Shown here piece by piece: positions 1 to 12,599 of a stretch of DNA of 64,000 bases. Location: NCBI GenBank assembly GCA_023213395.1, contig CM041465.1, positions 204,297,741 to 204,361,740 of the forward strand, read 5' to 3'. Source of the stretch: Cycas panzhihuaensis (Eukaryota > Cycadophyta). The position numbers and the translations under genes were made by a program. Positions within the stretch are counted from its first letter, which is position 1. Every line of letters begins with the position of its first letter. The notes under the pieces were generated by a model. The model was given only the letters and a program-made list of their open reading frames with translations. It was not told the origin of the DNA and did no database searches.

Positions 1-829
1 AGTATATAGTACCAATGTCACAAAAGGCATAAATCACTTAGAATCTATTCAATGTTTCCATAGTGAAAAGTTTCTCATATAATTTGTATAGTATTTATAT
101 GTATAATGTAACATTGTACTTTTTTAGTGTTCAAAGGCTACAATCAATTATTGTATAACCCATTTGCTTTTTTTTTAAGGTTAGTATCAAATGATATAAT
201 CCATTGCCACATATAATATTTTATTATATACCAATATCATGAAATAAGTGGTAATGCTTCATGTTTTATGCTACATGAGAGGTATGCATGTTTTTAATAA
301 AGTAGTTAATGGGTTCATTCTTTAGTAATCAATGGAGAGAAGTTGTTAAGAGTTGGACATTCTTACCTCTCATGTGTAAATTTGATTTGTAGAGTTCATG
401 TGTATTGGCATATAAGAAAGTGGAATAGAAATTTCATGGATTTAATATCTCTGTAGTCATTTATTCTCCCTGTGCTCCACTTGAACAACCAACTAATTAA
501 TGGTTTTGATTATGCAATGTGTTACTTTTTAAATGGGGAATGGCTTTTCACTTGTCTTTCATATATTTTTTAATGAAAGATAATTGATGAGGATGAATAT
601 CCACTACACCAAAATAGTCATGTCTATGACTTATTATATGACATCATTTTATATTGAAATCTTCTCTCCTACAAAATCCAAAAATGTTGTTATAGTTCAA
701 TAGGTTATAAGCACTTAATCACATTCAAAAAATAGAGTTCTCCATATTTTAAGGATTTCCCTGTTATTCCCTTATTAGAGAGGTTGAATGGATTCCCTTA
801 GTCTACTTATGGGCAATGTCATTAAAGAG

Positions 830-960
830 CTCATCAATTATATCTTCTAGATTTATTTTAATAAATGATAACTAAATGCAAAAGTCCACTACACAAAAAT
901 AATCCTCATTAGTTATATCTTTTAGATTTATTTTAATAAAAGATAATTAAATGCAACAAT
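830..960. repeat. Two-copy tandem duplication, period about 75 bp
   Basis: The segment beginning CTCATCAATTATATCTT at 830 recurs, diverged, as CTCATTAGTTATATCTT at 905. Both copies continue through the same TAGATTTATTTTAATAAA string. Two copies only, with several substitutions, so the duplication is old. Confidence 0.75.
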
Positions 961-1410
961 TTGTGACTACATTGATATCTTATTTTTTAGATGGCATTTT
1001 ATTATGTCCAAAAAAATTGTTGGTTGAGCTATAAACATATTAGGAATGAATAAAATGTATTTATAATAAAGATGATCCTCACTCACATTCAAATAGAATC
1101 ATGAATTAAAGAGATTATTAGTTTAATTTTGCATGTGTATAAACCCATTTACTACTTAACAAATAATAAGTTTGTTCTTCATTCAAGTCTTTTTTTATAC
1201 ATGTTTGGCCTAATTAGTCTTCATCTAGCTTCAATAAAGCAAAATCATTTTCATATCAATTAGAATTTGTGATTAGGGTTATTTTTCATTGTTAGTAAGC
1301 ATTTTAACCATTATATATCAATTTCTTACCATATCTATAAGCCACCCTTCTCGTGAGGTGCTCTTTGATCTTAATGGGTATGAAGGGTGTTGTAAGAACT
1401 AGTTGATGTG

Positions 1411-1529
1411 GTATATTAAGAGAATCCTTTTATGAATAATAAGTAATTTATTTTAGCAGTGTCAATGTTCCACATTAAGAGATATCTTTTATGAATAATA
1501 ACTAATTAATTTTAACAATGTTAATTTTC
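1411..1529. repeat. Two-copy tandem duplication, period about 60 bp
   Basis: A unit running ATTAAGAGA...TTTTATGAATAATAA...TTTTAGCAGTGTCAATGTT at 1411-1471 is followed directly by a diverged copy at 1472-1529. The shared core TTTTATGAATAATAA makes the relation clear. Confidence 0.75.
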
Positions 1530-2049
1530 TCTTGCCTTATTTCACATTTGCCTCCTATTAGTTAATTGGTGGTGATATGGTTTAGGAGCTAAAAATAAAA
1601 AAGTGTGAAATTGATGAAATGTGCTATATAAGTTGATGGTAAAGAAGAATATGAATAAAATATTTTTTAGGGTTCCTCCCTCCTTGTAAATTCTTTGCTC
1701 CTCTTACTTCCAACAATCTTTACACACTAAGAATCTAGAACTAGTACTATCTTAAGGGCTTGGTTCGTAGTGTTCATGGTCACTATAAGTCCACCCTCCT
1801 CCCTAAAGGGTGGATCCCTTCCTCTGCATCTTATGCCTCAGACTGCATGCTTTAATGGTAGGGTGGTGGAAGAGAGGGCCCTTAAATGGGGTTTGTGCAT
1901 GAAACAAAAGGAACACAACCCTTGTGTTGCATGTAACACAAGCTTCCTATCTAAAGATTATACATCTTTGGCAATGGGTGGTCTCATCTACAAGTTTTTC
2001 AATCTTTGGTTATCACCAAGGGGCTTGAACTCATGGATCTAGTCTAATT

Positions 2050-3340
2050 GGGTTCTTCTGATCTCTTAACAGCTTAAGACTTGCAACATGGGTAGAGACT
2101 TCTTTATGGTGAGCTTTAAAAATGCTAGTAAGAGGGATATTATTTTTGAAAAGGGCTTATGGTTAGTGTGGTTTTTTTTCATGAAATAGTAGGATCTACC
2201 ATCCAATCTAAGGCAAGAAATCCCTAATATTATTCTAGTTTAGTAAAGCTTCCTTTTTCTCTTTTGTATTTTTAGAACAAAAATGCTTTTGTGGTTTTTT
2301 CTTTTGTATTTTTAGAACAAAAATGCTTTTGTGGTTGTTAGTGTGGTTCTTGAGTGATACATCAAAACTATGGAAACTACTTTATTTCAAAAGGTAATCT
2401 CATTTTCTCAAAATTCTGTCAAAGTGGATATAGCAAATGATTCACCAAAGTAAATCAAGATTATCATGGGTAAGTAGTCCTGGCTCTAGGATATTGACTA
2501 TGATCAAGTTCCTTACAAGTGTAGTGTTTTTCCATGAATATAGTCACTTTGCCCATGCATATCCCTAGAACCAGGGTGCATCATGATTGATGCTAAATTA
2601 TAACAATGGTGATGGTTTTGTTTGAACCCAAAAAAAAGGTCATTTTAGACTTAGTCTCACATATGGGCAAGGAAAGAGGCAGAATAATACTTCTGATAAG
2701 TTTTAAGCCCTATCTTATATTAGTGAAGAAGATCATCACATGATGGATGATTAAGTAGAAGTACCTAAGGAGCTTCAGAAGCCCAATGATTTAATTAAGA
2801 GACATTCCTATTAGGGACTATGAGGATGGTGCTATAAAAGGTCCCAGTGGTTAAGAGATGATGGCATATGCATCACCTCCTTTGGTGGTGTGAATGTAGA
2901 CTAAGTAGTTTCTCCTAACCTTTAAGCACATATGTTTGGCAACCCTCTCCTTCTAGGTCAACAATTACTTGAGGAACAAAGAGGGAATGAACTTAGAAGT
3001 GGTGTTACAAGATGTTGATATTGTACCAAATTTTTAAAATTTAGACATGGATGTAGAAGGTGTGCCTAAGGGCAAACCCACCACCAAGCATGCAATAGAG
3101 GGGTTGTTTAAGGCTTGGAAAGGTATAACATTGATGCCAACTAATGAGGCTGACATGGATTGTAGGGACATTGAGAACAGGAAGTAATACATGACACTAA
3201 ATAAGGAAACCCTTCATAAGGAATCATTAAAAGAAGTTAAAAGTGGCACCCAATCTCAATTGTATATATATAATAATAAGCTCATCTTAGACAACCAAAA
3301 GGTTAAGAATTTAAATGCTAAGAAAGGAGTCACTAGAATT
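2050..3340 (+). pseudogene. LINE 1 ORF1 remnant (DUF4283-like, zinc-knuckle trace)
   Basis: ORF1 of plant LINEs encodes an RNA-binding protein with a DUF4283 domain followed by a CCHC knuckle. Here 2095-2165 reads GRDFFMVSFKNASKRDIIFE followed by KGLWLVW, which fits the conserved stretch 'FxxxFxxxxDRDxVxExGPW'. Around 2500-2580 a broken knuckle trace is visible across two frames (YDQVPYKC in one, HFAHAYP in another). The rest of the frame to about 3340 is low complexity and full of stops. No functional protein can be made. An internal 40-bp duplication at 2255 further breaks it. Confidence 0.7.
2255..2335. repeat. Two-copy tandem duplication, period 40 bp
   Basis: CTTTTGTATTTTTAGAACAA occurs at 2261 and again at 2301, with AAATGCTTTTGTGG after each copy. 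The copies are near identical, so this is younger than most of the decay around it. Confidence 0.9.
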
Positions 3341-4260
3341 AGGAAAACCCTCTCTCTCTAGGGATGGAAATGATATCATATCATGGAATATGAAAGGTTT
3401 AGGTTTGTCCTCAATAAAATGAACCCTAAAGGAATAAATCAAGGTGTGGAACCTTAATGTTCTACTTCTTTAAGAGACTAAGTTGTTAGAAGATGATTCT
3501 ATAAATTGGAGCTAGATTTAGAATAGTAAAAGTTGTTCCATTATGAGCATTGATACTTGGGGTCATTCTAGAGGTATTGCCACCATATGGAACAATAGAT
3601 TGCTCTAAATAATAAGTATGATCAAGAGCAAAGATTAGATCAGGTATAATTAGGTATTAGGATGTGACAAGTATTCAATATCACAGAAATATATGGGCTA
3701 AATCACCCTTTTTAGCCTAAAGAGTGTTGGAACACATAAGATGGAAGCTCTACTCACATCCAAAACTAGATAATAGGAGGTGATTTTAATTTAATCTTAC
3801 ATCTTGAAGAGAAACTTAGTGGTCATTTCTCCATGAATCTTAATACAGGTTCAATTGTTAACATAATAGAAGAGAGCTAACTTATGGATATTGAAATGGT
3901 AAATAGAATGCTTATATGATCTAATAGGAGGTATGTTTAGAACTTCTCCTTTTAACCTTAACCTAAGAATGATCAAACATAAGAAATTCCTATCCCTTGT
4001 TTAAAAGTGGTAGTTAGAGGGCCAATTCTTAGGCACCAAGATGTTCATCTTTCACTCTAAGATAAAGTTCATTAAAATCAAGCTTGAGGCATGGAAGCAA
4101 ACATCATAAATCAAACAAAACAAGAGTGGCAAAGTGTGTTAGATAGACTTAAAGTATTAAATAAGAGGATGAATATAGAGGAAGATTCACCTACCATCTG
4201 ATAGGAGGAAGCATGCTTGATCATGAGATTAGAGATAATAGAGAAGGACAATGATGATGT

Positions 4261-4427
4261 AGTAAGGCTAAGGTCTCAAATATTCTAAATAAAGGTAAGA
4301 GATACAAATTCATGCTTCTTTCACAAGGTAATTAAAGCCTAATGTAATAAGGCTAAGGTCTTAAATATTTTGGATAAAGGTAAGAGATACAAATCCATGC
4401 TTCTTTCAGAAGGCAATTAAAGCTTGC
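4261..4427. repeat. Two-copy tandem duplication, period 85 bp, inside LINE 1 ORF2
   Basis: AAGGCTAAGGTCT begins at 4264 and again at 4349. Each is followed by AAAGGTAAGAGATACAAAT and a CATGCTTCTTTCA segment. It duplicates the ORF2 linker ahead of the RT domain (the family motif there is KxGDxNSxFFH, read here as KVRDTNSCFFH). Confidence 0.9.
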
Positions 4428-4856
4428 CAATTAGAGAATAGAATAGTGAAACTTTAGGGTAACCATTGTACATATGGAAGGAGAAATTTGTGAATTGGTA
4501 AAAGACCACTTCACTACCTTATTAAAAGAACTAATTGGGAGAATGAACAAAACATGATACTAAATGACATCCCTAGGATGGATAACTTTAAAAATGAATG
4601 GTAAACTTACCAAACCAATTACTTTAAATGAGTTGTGTGTCAAGCAATTTCTAGCCTATACCTAGATAAATCTCCTAGTCTGGGTGGATTACAAGCTAAC
4701 TTTTACCAAGCAACTTGGGACATTATCAAGAATGATCTACTCCAAATGGTTAATGAATTAAGAAGATTAGGTAAGATGTTAAAAGCTTTGAATTCCACTC
4801 TCATAACATTGATCCCAAAGGAGAATGTACTTTTAATTTGGAAAGATTTAGACCCA

Positions 4857-4958
4857 TTTCTTTATGTAACTATTCATATAAGGTTATTTATAAAGTTATG
4901 GCCACTATTTCTTTACATAACTATTCATATAAGGTTATTTCCAAAGTTATGACCACCA
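4857..4958. repeat. Two-copy tandem duplication, period 51 bp, inside LINE 1 RT
   Basis: CTATTCATATAAGGTTATTT occurs at 4870 and 4921, each preceded by TTTCTTTA and followed by AAAGTTATG. It lies at the start of the RT palm region, where the family reads RPISLCNxxYKxxSKxxA. Confidence 0.9.
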
Positions 4959-7560
4959 AGCTTTAGGAAATACTGCCCAATATCATATTAGACATGCAGG
5001 GAGAGGTAGTGAAAGGTAGGTAAATATTTTATCAAGTCATTATAGCATAGGATGTAAGCCACTTAGGGCAAGAATTATGAAGGAAATTGATAATGATTAA
5101 CCTGACTTTGTAAATGCATTTGATTGACTCCATTAGAGCTTTTTATCAAAGGTCCTTTTTAGGCTAGGATTTCATGAAGAATAAATCCACTAGATAAAAG
5201 GGTGTGTGAGAACCCCCTTCTATGTAGTATTGGTGAACCAAACCCTTATTGATTTCTTTACAGCCTTAAGGGGCATTAGGTAAGGGTGTCCTCTCTCACC
5301 TACGCTATATATGCTAATGGTAGAAGCACTAAGTAAATCATTATCTGATGCACATAACCAAAAAGAGATAAGTAGGGTAACTAAAACTTTGTCTCTATAA
5401 AATATCACATACAACTAGTTTATTAATGATGCTCTAAATTTTAATATCGCCTTTGCTTATGAAGCAAGGAAAATCAAGGTAATCTTAGACAGGTTGTGTA
5501 CAACATATGAGGCCAAGATAAGTCCTAGTAAATTTAAGCTTGCAAGGTTGAATTGCACCAATGTGTTAACTCAAAGATTGAACTAGGCCTTTGGCTTCTA
5601 TGTGTGTGAAAGAGATGACTTCTTTATATATCTTATTATTCCCATTAGCCTTAGGAGATAAGGATCAACATGGTGGAAGTCAATACTAGACTGAATTAAT
5701 TAGAGAATCCAATCATGGTCACTCAGATGGTTATCATTTGTAGGAAGGGTGGTGTTAATGAATGCAATGCCCACTTCCATCCCAATATATCTATTATCAA
5801 TAAGCATTACCCCTACAAGCATCATGGGGTGGTTGGAAAAGCTTATTTGAACATTTGTATGGAGAGATGCCTACAATGTTGGGTGAACTAAATTCTATCT
5901 TATTAAATGGGAGCAAATTTGTAAATCAAAGGTGCTGGGTCTATTTTTGTGCATTCATGGATTATTTAGGGCTAAGATAATATGGCATATTCTCTCAAAC
6001 CCAAATTCATGGTTTTTTAGGATCTCATCGAATAAATATTTAAGAGGACACCCTAAATCTATAATGAACCCAAACTCAAGAATTTTCAAGATTAGATCCT
6101 AACTTTAAAAGCTAGTTTAAGAAAGTATTGATATATTTAATATAAGAATCTTATGATGAGTGGCTAATGGGGAAAATGTAGATATTTGGTGTGATCCCAT
6201 TGAAGGAATAGAACCATTATTTAGCTCTAAAAGGGTATGCAACCTACAATTGTGGTTCATAAGAAGAGGGCTCACTAAAGTATGAATCTTCTTTAAGAAA
6301 GACCCTAAGGACAAGTCCCCCAAAAAATTTAAAGGGGTGGAAGAATGGCAAAAACTTCCTCTAAATCTTTATGAGGAATATAAGAACTTTGATGAGATAC
6401 TTGACTGTTGTAAGGTGAGGATCTATAAGGGTAGTGATGGGCTCATATGGGGATCATTTTCTAGCCCTAGGTTATACTCCATCAAGAATGCATACAAAAC
6501 TGTATACAAGGGAAACCACTCCTAAAATCATTAGATGATATCCAAACAGAAGCAACTTTAGGGGAACCCATCAATTCAAAAAATAAACTACTTTATATGG
6601 CTAGTCATACATAGAGCCATATTAACTTTCAAGAATTTATAGGGATCCTTGGCCCATTAATGTGTGCATTATACAAATAAAGTATAGAGAGTGCACATCA
6701 TCTATTTATAAAATTCCCCTTCTCTAATTCTTTTTAAGACTAGGTTTGGAGCATATTGGGGTGTAAACCACTATTGGATGTAGATGACTCTGAGCTCTAG
6801 CATATCATATTAAATTGGGAAGGTAAATATCCATATTAACTTTAGGATAAACCATAGTTGAGGAAGATTTGGACAATAGTCCCCTAATTTGTTTATTGGT
6901 TCATTTGGTTAACCCAAAATGAGTCCATTGATAGTGACTTTTCATATGTATATCAAAGCATGATTAAAGCTTCTAACCCATGTTCATAAATTTGTGATTC
7001 ATTTCCTTAGCTTTTTTAGCAATGGTAAAGTAAATATAGCTATAGAGATTTGAAATTATATTAAAAATTATCAAGTCTATAAGGGCAACTCTATTAGACA
7101 ACCTAAATACAAGAGAGATTACTATTAATTATTTTTCAATCGTGCTTCTAAGAATGATGCCAGATTTGATAGAGTGAGGGGGTCTCTAAAGTACTCCTAG
7201 GGGAACGCTATCCTAGATTATATAGAAGGACTAAGGGTGAGGTTGAACAATAAAGTTAAATTCATGGGTCTCATCAATAGACTAAGTAAGACTATAGAAG
7301 CTAATAGTAAATAATTACAAGTATTTAGGGATTCAATGATGGTGATCAAAGCAATAAAGAGAAATAGAATCCTAGGAAGTATGAATCTCAAATCCCTTTT
7401 TCAAGAATTTATAGACCTATTCCAAAGTTTCTCAAACATCAAATTTTAGCACATTGTCTACTAATAGAACCACAAAGCTGATGAGCTTACCAATGTGGGG
7501 GTAACACTTGCCTAGGGCAAAGTCATGATAACCAAAAAATTACATTTAGGGGTAGCTTAA

Positions 7561-8117
7561 GAGGTCCATATCCTCCTTTCTTAATATTAGAGTTTGATAG
7601 GTCATAATCTCTTATTGCGATTGAAGAGTTTATGAGTCACAATTTGCCCAACATAGAGTTTTTAATCAAGCAAGGCAATACAATTGCCTTTTTTTATGAT
7701 GGTTTTTCTCTATGTTATAGTTAAGCCTTGACTAATTTGGATGTTGCTTGTATTAAGTAGTTGGTATTTTAGGTGGGGTTAGTAATGATCATAAGGATGT
7801 TAAATTTTGAAGCAATTTTATTTAATAGAGTGAGAATTTCATCATAATTGGTGTTTTCCCTTAATCAATGACTTCCTTGATTTGATCTAATTAATATATT
7901 ACCCAACTAAATCTATCAATTAATATAATTTAGGTTGCTATTAATATTTATATGCTTGGATTGGTAGCTTACCATTAGGTAAGATATATCATTTACCAAG
8001 TCTTGGGACATGTAATAAATAATTTAGGCTTGCCATTATTAGTCATCCCATTATTTATAAGACACTAGGAGGCTAGTGGCAATGTCATATCATCCCTACC
8101 TGTATTCAATAAGTTTC
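7561..8117. other. AT-rich spacer, possible LINE 1 3' tail
   Basis: No coding trace, LTR or RNA gene recognised. The first 150 bp may be the LINE 3' untranslated region. No poly(A) or target-site duplication marks an end. Confidence 0.5.
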
Positions 8118-8545
8118 AAATTAATCAACCATCGATATAATAATCAACATATTCATTATTATTGTCTCCTCTTGTAATGGTTATAGCAACCAGATCGACA
8201 CTAGTAATTTCACTCAATAATATGTGGCAAATTAACTTCAAAAATAAAAGATGTTTAATAATATGATTCATCTCCTAAGAAGCAAGTTGATAACAGTGTA
8301 ATATGGTAATATGTGATACCTATTAACATGTTTTAGATCAACTAATTGGCGATATATAAGCTGATATATTCATTGTTGTTGTCTCCTCTTACAGTGGTTG
8401 TGGTAGCTAGATTCATATGACCATTTCACTCAATAATAAGTTGTAGATCAACTTAAAGAAAGAGAGATGTTTAATGATATTGTTTATCTCCTATGTAACA
8501 AGTTGATAGTAGTGTAAGTAGTGTAGATATTTTCATAACCTAGAT
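8118..8545. repeat. Two-copy tandem duplication, period about 217 bp
   Basis: GTCTCCTCTT occurs at 8164 and 8381. Both copies share the flanking order: TATTCATT before it, then GGTTxTxGxxxxCxAGAT, CATTTCACTCAATAAT, AGATGTTTAAT and CAAGTTGATA after it. Copies have diverged by many substitutions. It lies just downstream (in - orientation) of the gypsy A RNase H and may be part of the eroded 3' end of that element. Confidence 0.75.
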
Positions 8546-8559
8546 TCTTATATAAGGAA

Positions 8560-9890
8560 TATCATATGCTTCCTTAATGATCGATGCTATGATTTCCTCA
8601 TTGGTTGGTACATAGATCTATCTTTGAAATATAAGCAATCTATCATCTATTACTTAATAGACCTCTATACTTATGCAATAATTTGGCAACTACAACTTGT
8701 AATTCATTATTCTTTTCTAAGGAATCCTTCTCATCCTTATACAATTCATTATTAGATAATTTTTGCCTTATGGTTTTCTTTAAATCTTATTTAAAAATGA
8801 TTATTCAAATAATATACCATCTTCAACTAAGAGCATCAACTACCTTGTTTTCTTCTCCTTTTATGTTTTACACTTGAAAATCAAACTCATATTAGTACTC
8901 CATCTATCTTCTTTGTCTAGCATTTAATTACAACTACATGAACTTGTACTTCAAGCTATTACAATCTTTTCTTAACTTAAATTTATTTTTTAGAAGATAA
9001 TATATCCATGCTTTTAAAGTATGCATGACTTTTACAAGTTCTAAATCATGTGTTAGGTAATTCTTCTCTATCTTTTTGCTTTCATAATTTATAAGAAATC
9101 ACTCTTTCATTTTGCATAAGTACTATTTTAATACCTTCTATACATGCATCTATGTATAGCACATACTCTGTATTTGGATCAAGTACTATAAGGATTGATG
9201 TAGTGGTAAGTAACTCCTTTAATTAGTGAAATCTTTCTTCATATTTTGTAATCCACTCAAACTTCATTCCTTCCTTCCACATATTTACAATAGTATCCTA
9301 CCAAAGTTATAAAGCATCTTACTTTAGTCACATCCTTCATTCCATAATTACAATGGTTTTTCATAGATCAATTATGATCCCTTATTTTTAAATGATGTGT
9401 CCTATGTAATATATATATTACTTATAGAACTCACATTTACTTACTTTACACAAAGCTTGTAATCTTTTAGAATTTGTAATATGTTTCTTAAGTTTTCTTC
9501 ATAATCCTCTTTAGATTTTAAATAGATGATATTGTTGTTTATGAATATAATAATAAATTATTCTAAATGCTTTGTAAACACACTATCTATTAGGCACGTG
9601 AAAGTTGCTAGAGTATTTATCAATACAATTGGCATTACCATGAATTAATAATGTCCATATCTTATTCTACTATTATTCTGAATATGTCATCTTCTTTAAT
9701 TTGGATTTAATAGTAAAACCAAAAATCAATCTTGAAAAATAACTTAGCTCCTTTTATTTGACAAAACAAATCCTTAATTCTCAATAAGGGGAACTTGTTT
9801 ATCAGCATTACCTTATTCAACGATCTATAGTCAATATATAACCATAGTGTTCCATCTTTCTTTCTTACGAATAAGATTGATGTTCCCTAT
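8560..9890 (-). pseudogene. Gypsy A, downstream part: RT and RNase H remnant
   Basis: Reading the - strand from 9885 down gives [20 protein letters not shown], then the RT segment ending in FSKIDL-like residues (KLFFKIDF near 9740). The catalytic box near 9525-9563 reads FIIIFINNNII where Ty3/gypsy RT has FxDDIL, so both catalytic Asp have become Asn. An RNase H end trace, ENKVVDALS, lies near 8840. No integrase or 3' LTR can be seen below 8560. The missing upstream half of the same reading lies at 19620 and above, because element X was inserted between RT residues of this copy. Confidence 0.8.
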
Positions 9891-10106
9891 TATAATGAGC
9901 CTAATTAATATATAATAGGCATTAATGAGTAATAATGAAGGGTGGTGTCTATGAATGATAAGTCACATTTCTTTATATGATTAATATAAATATGAGTGAC
10001 ATTATAATACTTAATCATATATTAAATAATATAGCTTTGAATATTTTGGGACTTCTAACCATACTTTACAACCTATTTATGAGTGTGACTAGTCTGGGTC
10101 ATCTCA
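9891..10106 (+). repeat. 5' LTR of element X
   Basis: Matches the 3' LTR over its length. It starts TATAATGAGCC (TG decayed to TA) and ends CTCA. It carries an extra stretch of about 45 bp near 9916-9960 absent from the 3' copy, so it is 216 bp against 187 bp. Confidence 0.85.
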
Positions 10107-10108
10107 AG

Positions 10109-10122
10109 TGGTATTAGAGCCC
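10109..10122 (+). other. Primer-binding site of element X
   Basis: TGGTATTAGAGCCC lies two bases after the LTR end. It matches the usual plant initiator-Met tRNA primer site TGGTATCAGAGC with one C-to-T change. Confidence 0.85.
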
Positions 10123-10273
10123 TAATCTTACTATCATAGGAAGAAAAACAAATAAATTAAAATATACATAATATACCAAAAGACAAAATCAAAACTCTCA
10201 GAGTGAGAAAAATTATCTCATCAAAGGTAAAAGCATGATACATATATATATATATATAATAGTGTGGTTTGTG

Positions 10274-10434
10274 GGTTAAGCACCATTATTCTATATAAAT
10301 CTATATATGGCACAAGCATTACATTCCAACAAATATATTTAATAAAACATTATAGGTTAAATATCATTATTCCATACAAATTTAGATATGGTACAAGCTT
10401 TATATTTTAATAAATGTATTTAATGAAAAATTAG
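10274..10434. repeat. Two-copy tandem duplication, period 81 bp, in element X
   Basis: GGTTAAGCACCATTATTC at 10274 recurs as GGTTAAATATCATTATTCC at 10355. Both copies then share ATAxAAATxTAxATATGGxACAAGC and a TTTAATxAAA end. Confidence 0.85.
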
Positions 10435-10652
10435 AATCAAAATAATGTAATAATATATATCCTATTTGATTTATAATTGTACATGTTTCTAATTATTACG
10501 CAATAATTATGCATATAATCTATTAAAAGTTTAAGACACATATCTAAATACTACCCATATGCATAAAGAAGAAGCCACCATAAGTATATATAATCTATTT
10601 TCATTATAATATAAGTGTCAAAGGTGTAAATATATTTAGAAAAAGGGGCAGG

Positions 10653-10992
10653 TACTTTGCCTATGTTGGTACAATATTCACCTTGTATAGTCAAGTGAGT
10701 TGAAGTGCATCACTACATATTCTTATATGTAGTATGTTACGGGTGCCACTACCCTATAACATGTGGAAAATCATATCCATATAAATTGCCATATCCATTG
10801 TCATCATTCTAAATCTATAGTAAGGATGATATCGTATCACCATAACCTCTGCCTTATCATCCTTCTTACCCCACCTTTATATATGTGTGTGTGTGTGTAT
10901 ACACACACACACACACACACACATATATAGATATATATATGTATATCTATATGTATGTGTGTGTATGTGTGTGTGTGTGTGTGTATATGTAT

Positions 10993-11043
<51 letters not shown>

Positions 11044-11266
11044 CTTTGCCTATGTTGTTACAGTATTCACCTTGTATAGTCAAGTGGGTTGAAGTGCATC
11101 ACTACATATTCTTATATGTAGTATGTTACGGGTGCCACTACCCTATAACATGTGGAAAATCATATCCACATAAATTACCATATCCATTATCATCGTTTTA
11201 GATCTATAGTAAGGATGATATAGTATCACCACAACCTCTACCTTATCATCCTTCTTATCCCACCTT

Positions 11267-11270
<4 letters not shown>
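10653..11270. repeat. 389-bp tandem duplication including a compound microsatellite
   Basis: TACTTTGCCTATGTT starts at 10653 and again at 11042. Both copies run about 225 bp with few differences through TATAGTCAAGTGxGTTGAAG and TTATCATCCTTCTTAxCCCA, and each ends in a TG-repeat tract. The unit is therefore unique sequence plus microsatellite, suggesting unequal exchange or slippage anchored in the repeats. Confidence 0.9.
10877..11043. repeat. Compound TG/CA/TA microsatellite
   Basis: Alternating blocks of TG, CA, TATA, TG, CA and TA dinucleotides. TG blocks followed by CA blocks are self-complementary and could fold as hairpins or adopt Z-DNA. Open frames called here are repeat artefacts. 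Confidence 0.95.
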
Positions 11271-11465
<195 letters not shown>

Positions 11466-11546
11466 AAAGATTTAAAAATTATAATATATTTATAATATAT
11501 CATAGTATATTAAGATTATAATATATATTATATTATATGAAGATCA

Positions 11547-11640
11547 AGTTGTTAAAATAAAAATTATTCTTGTTATAAGAATATTTTAATATTTATTTTA
11601 TTTAAAAATAATAATTTTTATCTTAAGTCAAGATAATTAT
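11547..11640. repeat. Imperfect inverted repeat in AT-rich DNA
   Basis: The arm with ATAAAAATTATT near 11556 is matched in inverted orientation by AATAATTTTTAT near 11609, with partly matching outer bases and a loop of about 40 bp. Base composition alone makes some such pairings likely, so the significance is modest. Confidence 0.55.
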
Positions 11641-11843
11641 ATTATTAGCTTCCACCTTATCATTTCTATCAATTTAGAGGCATCAACATTGCTTACTCCC
11701 CCAATCATGCTTTGGCCATGGCCTTGATTACCTTATTATATTACACACCTCATATCATATCATTTGTGTAATTGCACACCTTGTAGCATAATATATATAT
11801 TATATTAAGACCTTTTATAATATATTATATGTTATAATATAAT

Positions 11844-12141
11844 TGAAAAGAGTGGATCTATCCTTCATCTCCATGCACTAAACATAAAGGCAAACATAGG
11901 AGCAAGAGAGACTTGAGAGAAAGAAAGTAGCTCTCACAAAATCAGGAGGTAAGAATGAGCCTCCTCCATTGACCTTTTACTTTTATATTGAAATAGAGAG
12001 CATCAGAGTTAGGTGAAATAAAATTACACATAATGCACATGAAAATGCATTTCACTTAAGTGATCTAATTTAAAGTTCACTTAAGACCCTTTTTAGAAAT
12101 AATCAACTAATGTAATGACCTTGTGGCATTAACCCTTTTCA
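11844..12141 (-). repeat. 3' LTR of copia 1
   Basis: 298 bp, TG...CA on +, next to the purine tract. Pairs with 17344-17641. Confidence 0.95.
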
Positions 12142-12599
12142 ATCACCCCCTTAATGATAGAAGGTCATTTCATCATATTTTATTCTATCATATGAGGTCT
12201 TGATTTGAGCCTCTTACAAAGCAAACTACTATGACACTTTTGTGGGAAACCCTCATGGGGAAGAAAACCCATAGATTTTCTAATCTACTAACCTGGCTCA
12301 GGCAGCTTTTTAAATGAAGTTAGATAGCCAATCAGTACAATGAATTTTATATCTAAAATCTACTGAGTCTCCATATACCATTTGGTCATCCCCCATGCCC
12401 TTTCAGGTTTTCATAGGTTCTAATTTTCGAAAACGATACAACCCCTATCCTTTCATGCCTACAAGGGGTTTTCACGAATGGGGTAAAGCAGAGACTTACT
12501 CTTGACCTTTTACGGTCCTAAGGGGTTTTCATGAATGAGATAGAGTATGATGGTCCTATTGTCATCTTCTTCAATCAGTCAGAGATGGAGGCCCTAAGG

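Larger units (their letters stand above)
1..1769. other. AT-rich spacer with no recognisable gene
   Basis: Low-GC sequence with dense stops in all frames and no open frame of note. I recognise no transposon protein motif, LTR pair or RNA gene. It holds two short two-copy tandem duplications, listed separately. It may be the eroded 5' flank or leader of the LINE that follows, but nothing proves this. Confidence 0.6.
3363..7500 (+). pseudogene. LINE 1 ORF2 remnant: endonuclease, reverse transcriptase, RNase H
   Basis: The endonuclease N-terminus is at 3372 (SWNMKGLGLSS, then ETKLLEDDS). The RT core follows at about 4635-5440: DKSPSLGGLQANFYQATWDI matches the family motif KAPGPDGFxxxFYxxxW, RGIR*GCPLSP lies near 5270, and the catalytic box reads FINDAL near 5418 where FADDxL is normal, so the two catalytic Asp are now Asn-Asp. 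A zf-RVT-like segment spans about 6330-6760 and an RNase H domain about 7090-7490, with the late motif HKADELTN. Stops occur every few dozen codons. The protein would have nicked DNA and reverse transcribed its own RNA at the target site; this copy cannot. Confidence 0.85.
1770..7560 (+). mobile_element. LINE 1: decayed L1-type non-LTR retrotransposon with ORF1, ORF2 and RNase H
   Basis: The order of domain traces on + is that of a plant L1-type LINE: DUF4283-like ORF1 with a zinc-knuckle trace, endonuclease, reverse transcriptase, the zf-RVT region, then a C-terminal RNase H. All parts are riddled with stops and frameshifts, so the copy is dead. The left edge is uncertain: a 90-codon open stretch at 1770-2042 precedes the recognisable ORF1 and may be leader or ORF1 start. 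No poly(A) tail or target-site duplication is visible, so the right edge (RNase H ends near 7500) is approximate. It contains three internal tandem duplications. Confidence 0.85.

Noticed and set aside
1770-2042. 90-codon open frame taken as a separate gene
   Set aside because: No recognisable domain; it lies just before LINE 1 ORF1 traces and is better seen as leader or ORF1 start.
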